Origin: Candidatus Omnitrophota bacterium
Lineage (GTDB): Bacteria > Omnitrophota > Gorgyraeia > Duberdicusellales > 4484-171
Assembly (NCBI GenBank): GCA_016935525.1
Contig: JAFGQU010000016.1
Location: 1-32,341 of the forward strand
DNA length: 32,341 bases
Direction of reading: 5' to 3'
In this document: positions 1 to 6,561 of the stretch, piece by piece
Position numbering within the stretch: position 1 is the first letter of the stretch
Layout: the number at the start of each line of letters is the position of its first letter
Notes under the pieces: model-generated
Databases searched by the model: none
The model's input: the letters and a program-made list of their open reading frames with translations, nothing else
What the model was told of the DNA's origin: nothing
Program-made: the position numbers and the translations under genes

Positions 1-366
<366 letters not shown>

Positions 367-380
367 CCCCTTATTTTTTT

Positions 381-443
381 AAATTCCAAGCACCAAATTC
401 CAATCTCCAAATTTGGAGATTGAGATTTGGGATTTGGGATTTA
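381..443. repeat. Inverted word element in the 23S-5S spacer
   Basis: Left arm: AAATTCCAA-type words. Right arm: their reverse complement, GATTTGGGATTT-type words. The arms meet in a perfect 20-bp palindrome at 402-421. It resembles the ATTTCGGATTT family seen at 17.2, 23.3 and 25.5 kb. The rest of the spacer (444-477) shows nothing recognisable. Confidence 0.8.
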
Positions 444-477
444 TGTTCTTTTTCTGTGATAATTTGTTGTATTTATA

Positions 478-597
478 ATCCGGGTGCTCATACCGGAGGG
501 GCCACACCCGTTCCCATTCCGAATACGGCCGTTAAGCCCTCCAGGGCCGATGGTACTGCTCTCTCGCGGGAGTGGAAGAGTAGGTCGGTGCCCGGGT
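478..597 (+). rRNA. rrf: 5S ribosomal RNA
   Basis: The gene is about 120 nt. The helix I strands CCGGGTG (about 480-486) and its partner near 589-595 close the molecule. Conserved loop strings CCATTCCGAATACGGCCGTTAA (about 514-535, only part quoted here: CCATTCCGAA) and GCCGATGGTACTG (about 546-558) are present. It lies about 110 bp after 23S on the same strand, the usual rRNA operon order. The ends are accurate to 1-3 bases. Confidence 0.95.
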
Positions 598-617
598 TGT
601 CTTTATTCACTTCGTTC

Positions 618-682
618 ATTCGCAGATGATCACAGATTGGAATCCCACGGATGATCGCAGATATAAGCGGTCGCAGATAAAA
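618..682. repeat. GATCGCAGAT word array
   Basis: Several variants of GATCACAGAT, GATCGCAGAT and GTCGCAGAT occur in a row between 5S and xseA, ending 4 bp before the xseA ATG. The same word family recurs between dapF and dapA (22.27-22.33 kb). Confidence 0.7.
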
Positions 683-686
683 TTTC

Positions 687-2036
687 ATGCCGGAAAATTC
701 CCTTAATCGAAAGATATTTACAATCCACGAACTGAATTCTCTGGTGCGCGGGCTTATCCATACCGCGTTTCCCGAGAACGTATGGGTAACCGGTGAGATC
801 CAGGGGCTACGCGAACGTAATGGTATCGTTAATTTCGATCTCGTCCAGAAAGATCCCGAAAAAGATTCGACCGTCGCCAAAGCCGGCGCGGTGATCTTTG
901 AGAATTTTAATGTACGGGTAACCAAACGTCTACGTGAAATAGACCCTTCCTTAGCACTGAAAAACGATGTAGAAGTCAAAATATTATGTAAGGTCGATTT
1001 TTATCCCAAAAACGGCCAGTTTTCTTTACGGGTCGTCGATATCGATCCTTCCTTTACGCTCGGCGTAATCGCCGCGAACCGTCAAAAACTGATCAACGAC
1101 CTCAAAAAACGCGGGTTACTCGAGAAAAATAAGGCTTTGGAGTTTCCTCGGGTACCATTACGTATCGGCCTTATCACCTCAGGCGATTCCGCGGCATATC
1201 ACGATTTTTTAAATGAACTTACCCTATCGGCGTACGGGTTCCGGGTCATGTTCTGTGATTCGTATATGCAGGGACGGTCCGTCCGGAAAGATGTCGTCTG
1301 CGCTTTGAGGTATTTCCGTAAGATTTCAAGTTCCCTGGATGCGGTCGTCATTACCCGCGGCGGCGGGTCAACGGCGGATCTGGCCTGGTTTGACGATAAA
1401 AAGATCGCCGAATTCATAGCTGATTTTCCCATACCGGTCCTTGCCGGATTAGGCCATCAGATCAACGTGACCGTAACCGACCTGGTCGCCCATACCTCGG
1501 TTAAAACTCCTACCAAAGCCGCGCAGTTTCTTATCGAACAGGTAACCCGGTTCCTCGAGGCTATTGACCGGTACGAAACCGGTATCAAAGAATGGACTTA
1601 TGAGTATATCACGGAAAAGAAGAACATATTACATCATCAGGCCGTACAGTACGAATCATTGGTATTACGCTATTTCCGGGATATCCAGATGCGTCTTACC
1701 GAAATTTCCTCCGGTATTGCTTCTTATACGCGCCACGCGTTCCGTTCGGGATTGAGGGAACTAGAACAGCGCATGAATCTGTTGAAGATCGCCTCCCATA
1801 ACACGTTCGCCGGTGTCCGGCAACGGCTGAAGAATACCGAAGAAAAAATTTCACTACTTGATCCTAAGGCTATTTTGAAAAGAGGTTACTCGGTGACGAC
1901 ATTCAATGGGAAGGCGCTCAAAGATAGCTCTCAGGTTAAACAAGGCGATGTGCTTCATACGCACCTGTACAGGGGCGAGGTGAAAAGTACCGTAACGCGT
2001 AACCCCGTGAGTTTACGCAACGGGGCAAACGAGTAA
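687..2036 (+). CDS. xseA: Exodeoxyribonuclease VII large subunit
   Basis: XseA is the catalytic subunit of the single-strand-specific exonuclease VII and works with several XseB copies. The 449 residues show the usual plan: an N-terminal OB-fold (about 10-125), the nuclease core (about 155-290) and a long helical part before a C-terminal beta segment (RGYSVT near 394). Core motifs visible are LITSGDSAAYHD (D173), TRGGGS (R224) and GLGHQINVTVTD (H257, N260). As I recall, mutagenesis of the E. coli enzyme identified D155, R205, H238 and D241. The spacing matches, but the last Asp is Asn here, as I also recall for Bacteroidetes homologues. The last dozen codons are written in ACGCG repeat words, so the tail is probably not ancestral. 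No clear Shine-Dalgarno site precedes the ATG; the start is chosen because the protein begins properly with FTIHELN. Confidence 0.95.
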   Translation: MPENSLNRKIFTIHELNSLVRGLIHTAFPENVWVTGEIQGLRERNGIVNFDLVQKDPEKDSTVAKAGAVIFENFNVRVTKRLREIDPSLALKNDVEVKILCKVDFYPKNGQFSLRVVDIDPSFTLGVIAANRQKLINDLKKRGLLEKNKALEFPRVPLRIGLITSGDSAAYHDFLNELTLSAYGFRVMFCDSYMQGRSVRKDVVCALRYFRKISSSLDAVVITRGGGSTADLAWFDDKKIAEFIADFPIPVLAGLGHQINVTVTDLVAHTSVKTPTKAAQFLIEQVTRFLEAIDRYETGIKEWTYEYITEKKNILHHQAVQYESLVLRYFRDIQMRLTEISSGIASYTRHAFRSGLRELEQRMNLLKIASHNTFAGVRQRLKNTEEKISLLDPKAILKRGYSVTTFNGKALKDSSQVKQGDVLHTHLYRGEVKSTVTRNPVSLRNGANE

Positions 2037-2090
2037 CGCGCCCGCCTTCACAATGTTCGGGAGCAGGCGTAACGCGACACGCGTAACGCG
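1990..2090. repeat. ACGCG word array overlapping the xseA 3' end
   Basis: GTAACGCGTAAC-type words occur at about 1992-2003, 2032-2040 and 2068-2091. Between them is a GC-rich segment (2041-2066) related to the hairpin at 9974-9990. The same words lie before argC, between argC and argJ, and near 31.85 kb. The xseA stop codon (2034-2036) is inside the array. Confidence 0.75.
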
Positions 2091-2161
2091 TTGAAATACA
2101 GTGGAAATATGCTCAACTTCGTTTCGCGAAATATGTCCCTCACGGGACGAAATACAATTGT
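2087..2161. repeat. GAAATAC word arm, left of a decayed gene
   Basis: Runs of GAAATAC and GAAATAT. Bases 2087-2109 are identical to 24133-24155 (23 nt), and 2149-2161 match 24171-24183 (13 nt). This arm faces the inverted arm at 2590-2677; the broken gene lies between them. Confidence 0.85.
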
Positions 2162-2163
2162 GA

Positions 2164-2575
2164 ATGGTTTATTTTTTTTGAGAAATATAATAAATTTGAT
2201 GTAGCGAAAGGAATGTTAGACAGAGCATTAGAACTTTATTTTGAAAAAGAAGACTACTTTTCAGCGTTACATCTTGCTGGAGCTGCCGAAGAGCTTTTAG
2301 GAAAGTGTTTGGAGAGGAAAGGGGTGTCAACCTCATTGCAATCTGATGCCGAAGGGGTTTATAGCAATAAAAAGACATTTTGGTGAAAATATCTCATTAA
2401 AAGACGCGAAAGATTTTTAAATAAATCTAAAAATGCAATAAAACATATGAATGATGGAGAACGATACGTTAATATGGACCCCAAAGAAGATGCAAAAGAT
2501 ATGTTGGAAAGAGCGATAAAAAATTGGTGGAAGCTCGGAGGGGAATTATCTGCTTCTATGGAGAAGATATGGTAA
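2164..2575 (+). pseudogene. Frameshifted hypothetical protein gene between inverted repeat arms
   Basis: Joining three reading frames restores one plausible soluble helical protein of about 135 residues. It contains AKGMLDRALELYFEKEDYFS, LHLAGAAEELLGKCL, then HFGENISLKDAKDF, then NAIKHMNDGERYVNMDPKED and a C-terminus AIKNWWKLGGELSASM. The frame changes fall at homopolymers: T8 near 2172-2179 (one more T would join the ATG at 2164), G4 near 2354-2357 and T5 near 2413-2418. I recognise the string as typical of a conserved hypothetical family, but I cannot name a function. It sits exactly between the GAAATAC arms. Genuine decay is likelier than sequencing error because no neighbouring gene is disturbed, but error at homopolymers cannot be excluded. 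Confidence 0.75.
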
Positions 2576-2589
2576 TGATTATATATTTA

Positions 2590-2677
2590 AACAATGTATT
2601 TCGTGGAGCGAAGCGGAACATATTTCGCGAGTGGGACGAGCATATTTCACGGAACATAGTGGAGTGTATTTCAATTT
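2590..2677. repeat. GTATTTC word arm, right of a decayed gene
   Basis: This is the reverse-complement arm to 2087-2161. Words GTATTTC and CATATTTC are separated by GCGAAGCGGAA-like spacers. It aligns along most of its length with 24181-24240, the right half of the element between dapB and dapL. Confidence 0.85.
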
Positions 2678-2711
2678 TGTAAAACGCAATAGATAAACTA
2701 AGAGGTGATGT

Positions 2712-2945
2712 ATGACAAAAAAAACGCTTAAGTACAAAGATGCCGAGGCCGAGTTGGCCGAGATACTGGAAGACCTCCAATCCGAACGGGTCGATGTCGA
2801 TGAGATATCGGATCGCGTCCGGCGGGCGATAGAACTCATCCGGTTCTGCAAGGAAAAGATCGAAAAGACTGAGATGGAAGTGAAAAAGGTGATCAAAGAT
2901 TTCGAAAAGGAACTGTCGGGTGAGTCTTCCGAAGAAGACGAATGA
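2712..2945 (+). CDS. xseB: Exodeoxyribonuclease VII small subunit
   Basis: This is the 77-residue acidic helical subunit that binds XseA. The family pattern is visible: YKDAEAELAEILEDLQSERV, a mid-protein helix with RAIELIRFCKEKI, and a charged tail. The length is normal (70-85). A good ribosome site, AGAGGTGATGT, precedes the ATG. It is separated from xseA by about 675 bp holding two repeat elements and a decayed gene, so a once-contiguous xseA-xseB pair has probably been split. Confidence 0.93.
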   Translation: MTKKTLKYKDAEAELAEILEDLQSERVDVDEISDRVRRAIELIRFCKEKIEKTEMEVKKVIKDFEKELSGESSEEDE

Positions 2946-2980
2946 ATTTTGAAAACTTGTATTATTTGAAAGCTACTTAA

Positions 2981-3217
2981 CCACAGAGCTCACGGAGCCT
3001 CACAGAGAGGGAACAGAAGATATTTGGTTTCGCGCTTTTAGAAGATAAAAGCGCACTCCTTTGCAAAAACGAGAGAAATCCGGAAAATATATTTTCCGCT
3101 TTCCACTATTTTTGCAAAGATAACCCATCGATCCCCGATGGGAAGAAACCAAATATCCGTAGTGTCTTCGGATTCAAAACTCTTGTCTTTCCTCCGTGGT
3201 CTCTGTGTCCTCTGTGG
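2981..3217. repeat. CCACAGAG / CTCTGTGG inverted element with passenger
   Basis: The left arm 2981-3009 is made of CACAGAG and CACGGAG words. The right arm 3192-3217 is their reverse complement (CTCCGTGG, CTCTGTG, CTCTGTGG). The interior holds the cloverleaf at 3019-3157. A related single arm at 30.72-30.79 kb shares both the words and the GATATTTGGTTTCG string. Apart from this element, the 2946-3506 gap contains only the signals listed separately. Confidence 0.85.
3019..3157. other. Cloverleaf-like nested inverted repeat
   Basis: The outer 13-bp stem is 3019-3031 with 3145-3157 (GATATTTGGTTTC and its exact complement). Inside are three independent hairpins in a row: 3032-3040 with 3046-3054 (9 bp), 3059-3069 with 3109-3119 (11 bp, carrying the perfect 18-bp palindrome 3081-3098 at its tip), and 3124-3130 with 3136-3142 (7 bp). 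All pairings were checked base by base. It encodes no protein I can support. It could act as folded single-stranded DNA or as RNA. Confidence 0.85.
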
Positions 3218-3325
3218 TACAATGGATTCGATCGGTGAGTACATTCCGTAGGTTTTTTGAGGTTCACAAACAAAAGATTGCTTTCCCGCTTGTAAAATAT
3301 GGTAAAATATGGTTTAAATATAGGA

Positions 3326-3339
3326 TGTAAACGTTTACA
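3326..3339. promoter_or_regulatory. Perfect 14-bp palindrome, LacI/GalR-like operator
   Basis: TGTAAACGTTTACA is a perfect dyad with the central CG typical of LacI/GalR-family operators. It lies about 60 bp upstream of the putative promoter at 3396. The resemblance is the only evidence; no regulator gene is in the window. Confidence 0.35.
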
Positions 3340-3395
3340 GTATGAGCCACGGGGGTATGCTACGCGACATTTTTGCTTTAATTATCTAATCCGGC

Positions 3396-3424
3396 TTGAT
3401 ATTACTCTATATAAATGTTATATA
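3396..3424 (+). promoter_or_regulatory. Putative sigma70-type promoter for the fibre cluster
   Basis: TTGATA (3396-3401), 17-bp spacer, TATATA (3419-3424). Transcription would start near 3431, exactly where the hairpin 3431-3485 begins. It is the best promoter candidate before the gene at 3507. Confidence 0.55.
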
Positions 3425-3430
3425 GATATG

Positions 3431-3485
3431 AAGGCTACGAAGATTTGTTTTGGGAAGAAAACAAGTCTAAGTAGCCTTTTTTTTT
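3431..3485 (+). terminator. Rho-independent terminator-like hairpin before the fibre cluster
   Basis: The outer stem AAGGCTAC/GTAGCCTT (3431-3438, 3471-3478) and inner stem GATTTGTTTT/AAAACAAGTC (3442-3451, 3458-3467, one G-U pair) have a 6-nt loop and are followed by a T9 run (3477-3485). It ends only 21 bp before the ATG at 3507 and starts at the predicted +1, so it could be an attenuator or 5' protective hairpin as well as the terminator of upstream transcription. Confidence 0.8.
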
Positions 3486-3506
3486 AGGGAAGAGGAGTAG
3501 TCACGG

Positions 3507-4868
3507 ATGAATAAAATAATGAACAGGGTTTGGGTATGTATCACAATTCTTTTGCTGCCGGTACACGTATGGGCGGCGTTTAATCTTTCGGTATCTCCTT
3601 ATGAGGGGGGGGCCAGCCTGCGGTTCGGTACGGTAGGAGTTCCGGGGAGCCGCGAGGTACGCATACGGATATCTTCGACCGAGTCGACACAATACCAGGT
3701 TTTCCAGAGGATATTAGAACCGCTCACCAACGAACGCGGCGAACAGATGAATATGGATGCGATCACCTCTTACGCGGTCCGCGGATCAAACGGGCAAGGG
3801 ACATTGTATCAACAGCAACCGACGACGCTCGGGTATGCCGATAGCCTGCTGTATACTTCCAGTCCCGCCGGTCCCGGCGATTCGTTCATCGTCGCCTATA
3901 ACGTGGATACCTCACGCCTCGGCGCCTCCGGCAATTTTCGTGGTAAGATCTATTATACCCTGAGGCCTCTGGGCTCAGGTACGCAACAGGAAGTATTTTT
4001 GAACGTCTACCTCGACGCTTCCGGGAAATTTCATGTCGAATGCACCGGTTCTTCGGGCCGGAATTCGGTCCGGATGAGTACGCGTAATACCGGAGATCAA
4101 GAAGGGTATGTACGGGTATCGTTCAATGAAAATATCGGCCGGGCTATCCGGGTATCCCAGGAGGTCATAAATGTGCCGCGTAACGAGATGAGCATGGAGA
4201 TCTCATCCGGCGCGATCAAGTTTTTTACCTCTTCCGATAAAGGCGGCGAATTGTTCTATCGTACGCTATCGCCTCTTGAAAGGAAACGGGTCCTTTTATA
4301 TTCTTCAAGCCAGGCTCAGGGTGAGCTGTATGCGCATTTCGTTGTTGATGAAGAAAAAATCGCCGAGGAGAAAGCCGGGATATATCGCGGCCGGTTGAAA
4401 TATATCATCGAAGCCTCATCCGACGTACAGGAAGAACTTATTGATTTCGAGATCGAAGTGACCCCGATATTTCAGTTGTCGGTCGATTTCCCTCAAGGCG
4501 GCCTGAATTTTACCGAACTCCTTCCCAAATCTCCTCCGCAGGTAAGGGAAGCTGTTGTCGAGGTACGCAGTAATCTCGGTAAACCGTATATCGTTTCTCA
4601 AAAGATGGATATGCCGCTTATGAACGAAAAGGGAAACGAAATCGCGCCTAAGAATTTTATGTGTAAAGCAGAACTGTTTCCTCAGCAACCCGGCCGGGTA
4701 AAGAATCCGGGGTTCGTTCCGGTACCGTTAGGCGAAAACCCGGTATTTTTTTCCGATGAACGGGGCAGTCCCGCCCGCTTTCGCGTGCTGTATCAGTTGA
4801 ACCCTTATCAGGGGCTTATTTCCGGTAATTATTTTACCGGTATGAGTTTTTCCCTGCAGGAACGGTGA
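3507..4868 (+). CDS. Secreted protein with duplicated beta-sandwich domain (fibre cluster)
   Basis: Family not recognised. The 453 residues start with a signal peptide (hydrophobic ILLLPVHVWA, cleavage near 23-24). Two related segments can be aligned by eye: about 25-155 (from NLSVSPYEGGASLRF) and about 325-453 (from QLSVDFPQGGLNFTELLP). Both have a leading SV...GG, a V(R)I/EVRS strand, a LTNERGEQ / LMNEKGNEI loop, a phenylalanine-tyrosine rich middle and a closing SGNFRGKIYYTL / SGNYFTGMSFSL strand. A further beta-rich part lies between them. This is the look of a multi-domain Ig-like subunit or tip adhesin. The ribosome site GAGGAG (3492-3497) supports this ATG. It is the first gene of four co-directional exported proteins, and assembly by the chaperone-like product of 5707 is inferred from that context. 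Confidence 0.75.
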   Translation: MNKIMNRVWVCITILLLPVHVWAAFNLSVSPYEGGASLRFGTVGVPGSREVRIRISSTESTQYQVFQRILEPLTNERGEQMNMDAITSYAVRGSNGQGTLYQQQPTTLGYADSLLYTSSPAGPGDSFIVAYNVDTSRLGASGNFRGKIYYTLRPLGSGTQQEVFLNVYLDASGKFHVECTGSSGRNSVRMSTRNTGDQEGYVRVSFNENIGRAIRVSQEVINVPRNEMSMEISSGAIKFFTSSDKGGELFYRTLSPLERKRVLLYSSSQAQGELYAHFVVDEEKIAEEKAGIYRGRLKYIIEASSDVQEELIDFEIEVTPIFQLSVDFPQGGLNFTELLPKSPPQVREAVVEVRSNLGKPYIVSQKMDMPLMNEKGNEIAPKNFMCKAELFPQQPGRVKNPGFVPVPLGENPVFFSDERGSPARFRVLYQLNPYQGLISGNYFTGMSFSLQER

Positions 4869-4962
4869 AAAGTCAAGAATACGAGAGGTTTTAATAGAAA
4901 TGGGTTTATTGAAAAGTAAGATAACGGGAGAAAATATACAACAATTTAAAGGAGGGTTTCTT

Positions 4963-5523
4963 ATGAAAAGAGTAGTGATGTTTCTGTTTCTGGTTTCGTT
5001 TCTTTTGGTCAGCGTCGCGGGATATACCCAGGCGAGCAAACAGTTTGTAGTCACCGCGACGGTTCCGAAAGCCGAGAGCTTGTCGGTAACGTTGAGCCGG
5101 GTCTCTGCGGCAAACGAAGATATCTGGACTTCGGCGTCTAATATCGCGTTCGGGGAATTGAAGCTGAAAAACGGGATCTTTTTGTCGGATTATTATTTCG
5201 TAGCTGATGTCGGAGTCAACGGGGGAACGCCCTGGACTGTCCAGCACAGCGTAGGCGGAGATTTTGCCAATGCTAACGGTATCGGCGACAATGTGAACGT
5301 CACGTTTGTCCAGCAGTTGACCAGCAATACCGAAGGATGGAACCAAAAGTATACGATTGCCAATTCTAACCGGTCCTATACTAACACTCAGTTGGGTAAC
5401 GGATGGTTACGGGTGTATTATGGTATCGCTACCGGCGAAGCCGGCACTCCGGGTAATCCTATTACCGGTACCGAACAGGCGAAGACCTATAGCGGGACTG
5501 TAACGTTTACGTTAGTACAATAA
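4963..5523 (+). CDS. Small exported pilin-like subunit
   Basis: This 186-residue protein has a clear signal peptide (MKRVVMFLFLVSFLLVSVAG, cleavage around QASKQ). The mature domain is beta-rich: it opens with FVVTATVPKAESLSVTLSRV and ends with the strand YSGTVTFTLVQ, a design shared by fimbrial and pilus subunits. The opening resembles the start of the mature protein encoded at 9665-9928 (FKVSLTIPQIVGVNV). The start is set at 4963 because a perfect AAAGGAGG site lies 7 bp upstream; a longer frame from 4900 would bury the signal peptide. No known pilin family is recognised with certainty. Its position between a large secreted protein and a chaperone-like protein suggests it is the main structural subunit. 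Confidence 0.75.
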   Translation: MKRVVMFLFLVSFLLVSVAGYTQASKQFVVTATVPKAESLSVTLSRVSAANEDIWTSASNIAFGELKLKNGIFLSDYYFVADVGVNGGTPWTVQHSVGGDFANANGIGDNVNVTFVQQLTSNTEGWNQKYTIANSNRSYTNTQLGNGWLRVYYGIATGEAGTPGNPITGTEQAKTYSGTVTFTLVQ

Positions 5524-5706
5524 TTAGAAACGATGACAGGCGTGTACAGGCTTCTCCTTGCCGTGCGAAAGATATAACTATTTCGTTACCGGGGGAGATA
5601 AGGCTTGAAAACGCTTTCCGTTATCGTTCCCCTAACTATTGTTTTACGCCACGGCAATATGGTATATATAAAAAGGATCAAGAATCGTGTAAAGAAGGAT
5701 ATTTCT

Positions 5707-6522
5707 ATGCGAACATACGCCTTTTTGGGTATCGGGATAATCCTGGGACTGATCGTCTGCGCGCAGAGCCCGGTTTACGCGCAATTGATGATCAATAAAG
5801 GGAAAGTCACTATAGATATCCAGCCGCAACAGACTTATATGGGGTCACTTACGGTACAGAATTCTTCCGATCAGGACCTCGCGGTCCGCGTGTATATGGA
5901 AGATTTCCGTTATGAAGCGCCGTATGAAGGGACAAAAGAATTCTTTCCGGTAGGTACACAACCGGATTCCTGCGGAGAATGGTTCACGTTTTCGCCACAG
6001 GAATTTTCTTTACCGGCGTTTACCAGCCGGGACGTGTCTTACGCGGTGAAAGTCCCTCCTTCGGTAAAAGGGGGCTATTACGGGGTGATGTTTTTTGAGA
6101 CTTCACCCGGCCGCCTGCAGGATGTCCGGATGGACCTTACTATCGTCCAGAGGATCGGATGTCTGTTCTTCCTGGAAGGGGTAGATAAAGAGAAACGTAT
6201 CAGCATAGATAATATCTCTCTTGAGGAAGCTTCCGTGTACGGCCGGCTGACTAACCGCGGGAATATCACTCTGGTCATCAACGGGGTATTCTATATCCTG
6301 GATCAGACCGGAGTGGTGGTCGATCGCGGAAATATCGTACCGCTCTATCTGCCTTCAGGGATACAAAGTGAGTTTGAAACCGGATTTTCCTCCTCGATTG
6401 GTGCGGGTACCTATACCATGGTGCTCACGTTTGATCTGGAAGACGGCGCGGTATTGGTAAAAGAGATCGATTTTCGTAAAGACTCCTCGGAACGGATCAC
6501 TGTGTTAAATATACGTGATTAA
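5707..6522 (+). CDS. Periplasmic chaperone-like beta-sandwich protein
   Basis: The 271 residues comprise a signal peptide (LGIGIILGLIVCAQSPVYAQ) and two Ig-like parts. The first (about 30-135) has the rhythm of pilus chaperones: GSLTVQNSSDQDLAVRVYME, then FSLPAFTSRDVSYAVKVP and GGYYGVMFFE. The second (about 145-260) contains LTNRGNITLVINGVFYI. It could also be compared with DUF916-type WxL accessory proteins, which share this fold pattern. The start at 5707 is chosen because AAGGA lies 7 bp upstream and the signal peptide begins there. The 183-bp gap from the previous gene has no convincing terminator, so co-transcription is plausible. Proposed role: folding and delivery of the subunits from 3507 and 4963 to the outer-membrane protein of 6562. 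Confidence 0.7.
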   Translation: MRTYAFLGIGIILGLIVCAQSPVYAQLMINKGKVTIDIQPQQTYMGSLTVQNSSDQDLAVRVYMEDFRYEAPYEGTKEFFPVGTQPDSCGEWFTFSPQEFSLPAFTSRDVSYAVKVPPSVKGGYYGVMFFETSPGRLQDVRMDLTIVQRIGCLFFLEGVDKEKRISIDNISLEEASVYGRLTNRGNITLVINGVFYILDQTGVVVDRGNIVPLYLPSGIQSEFETGFSSSIGAGTYTMVLTFDLEDGAVLVKEIDFRKDSSERITVLNIRD

Positions 6523-6561
6523 GATATGTAGTACTATTGTGCAGCAGGATATGATGAAAAT

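Noticed and set aside
2087-2677. Insertion sequence or MITE of a known transposase family
   Set aside because: No transposase and no target-site duplication could be recognised; the arms are runs of words, not simple terminal inverted repeats. Kept only as an unnamed inverted element.
3341-3420. Possible riboswitch before the fibre cluster (GAGCCACGGGGG resembles fragments of cobalamin or GEMM aptamers)
   Set aside because: No other conserved box of either family is present around it; only the terminator hairpin is supported.
4900-4962. Longer start for the pilin-like gene
   Set aside because: The perfect ribosome site and the signal peptide both point to 4963.
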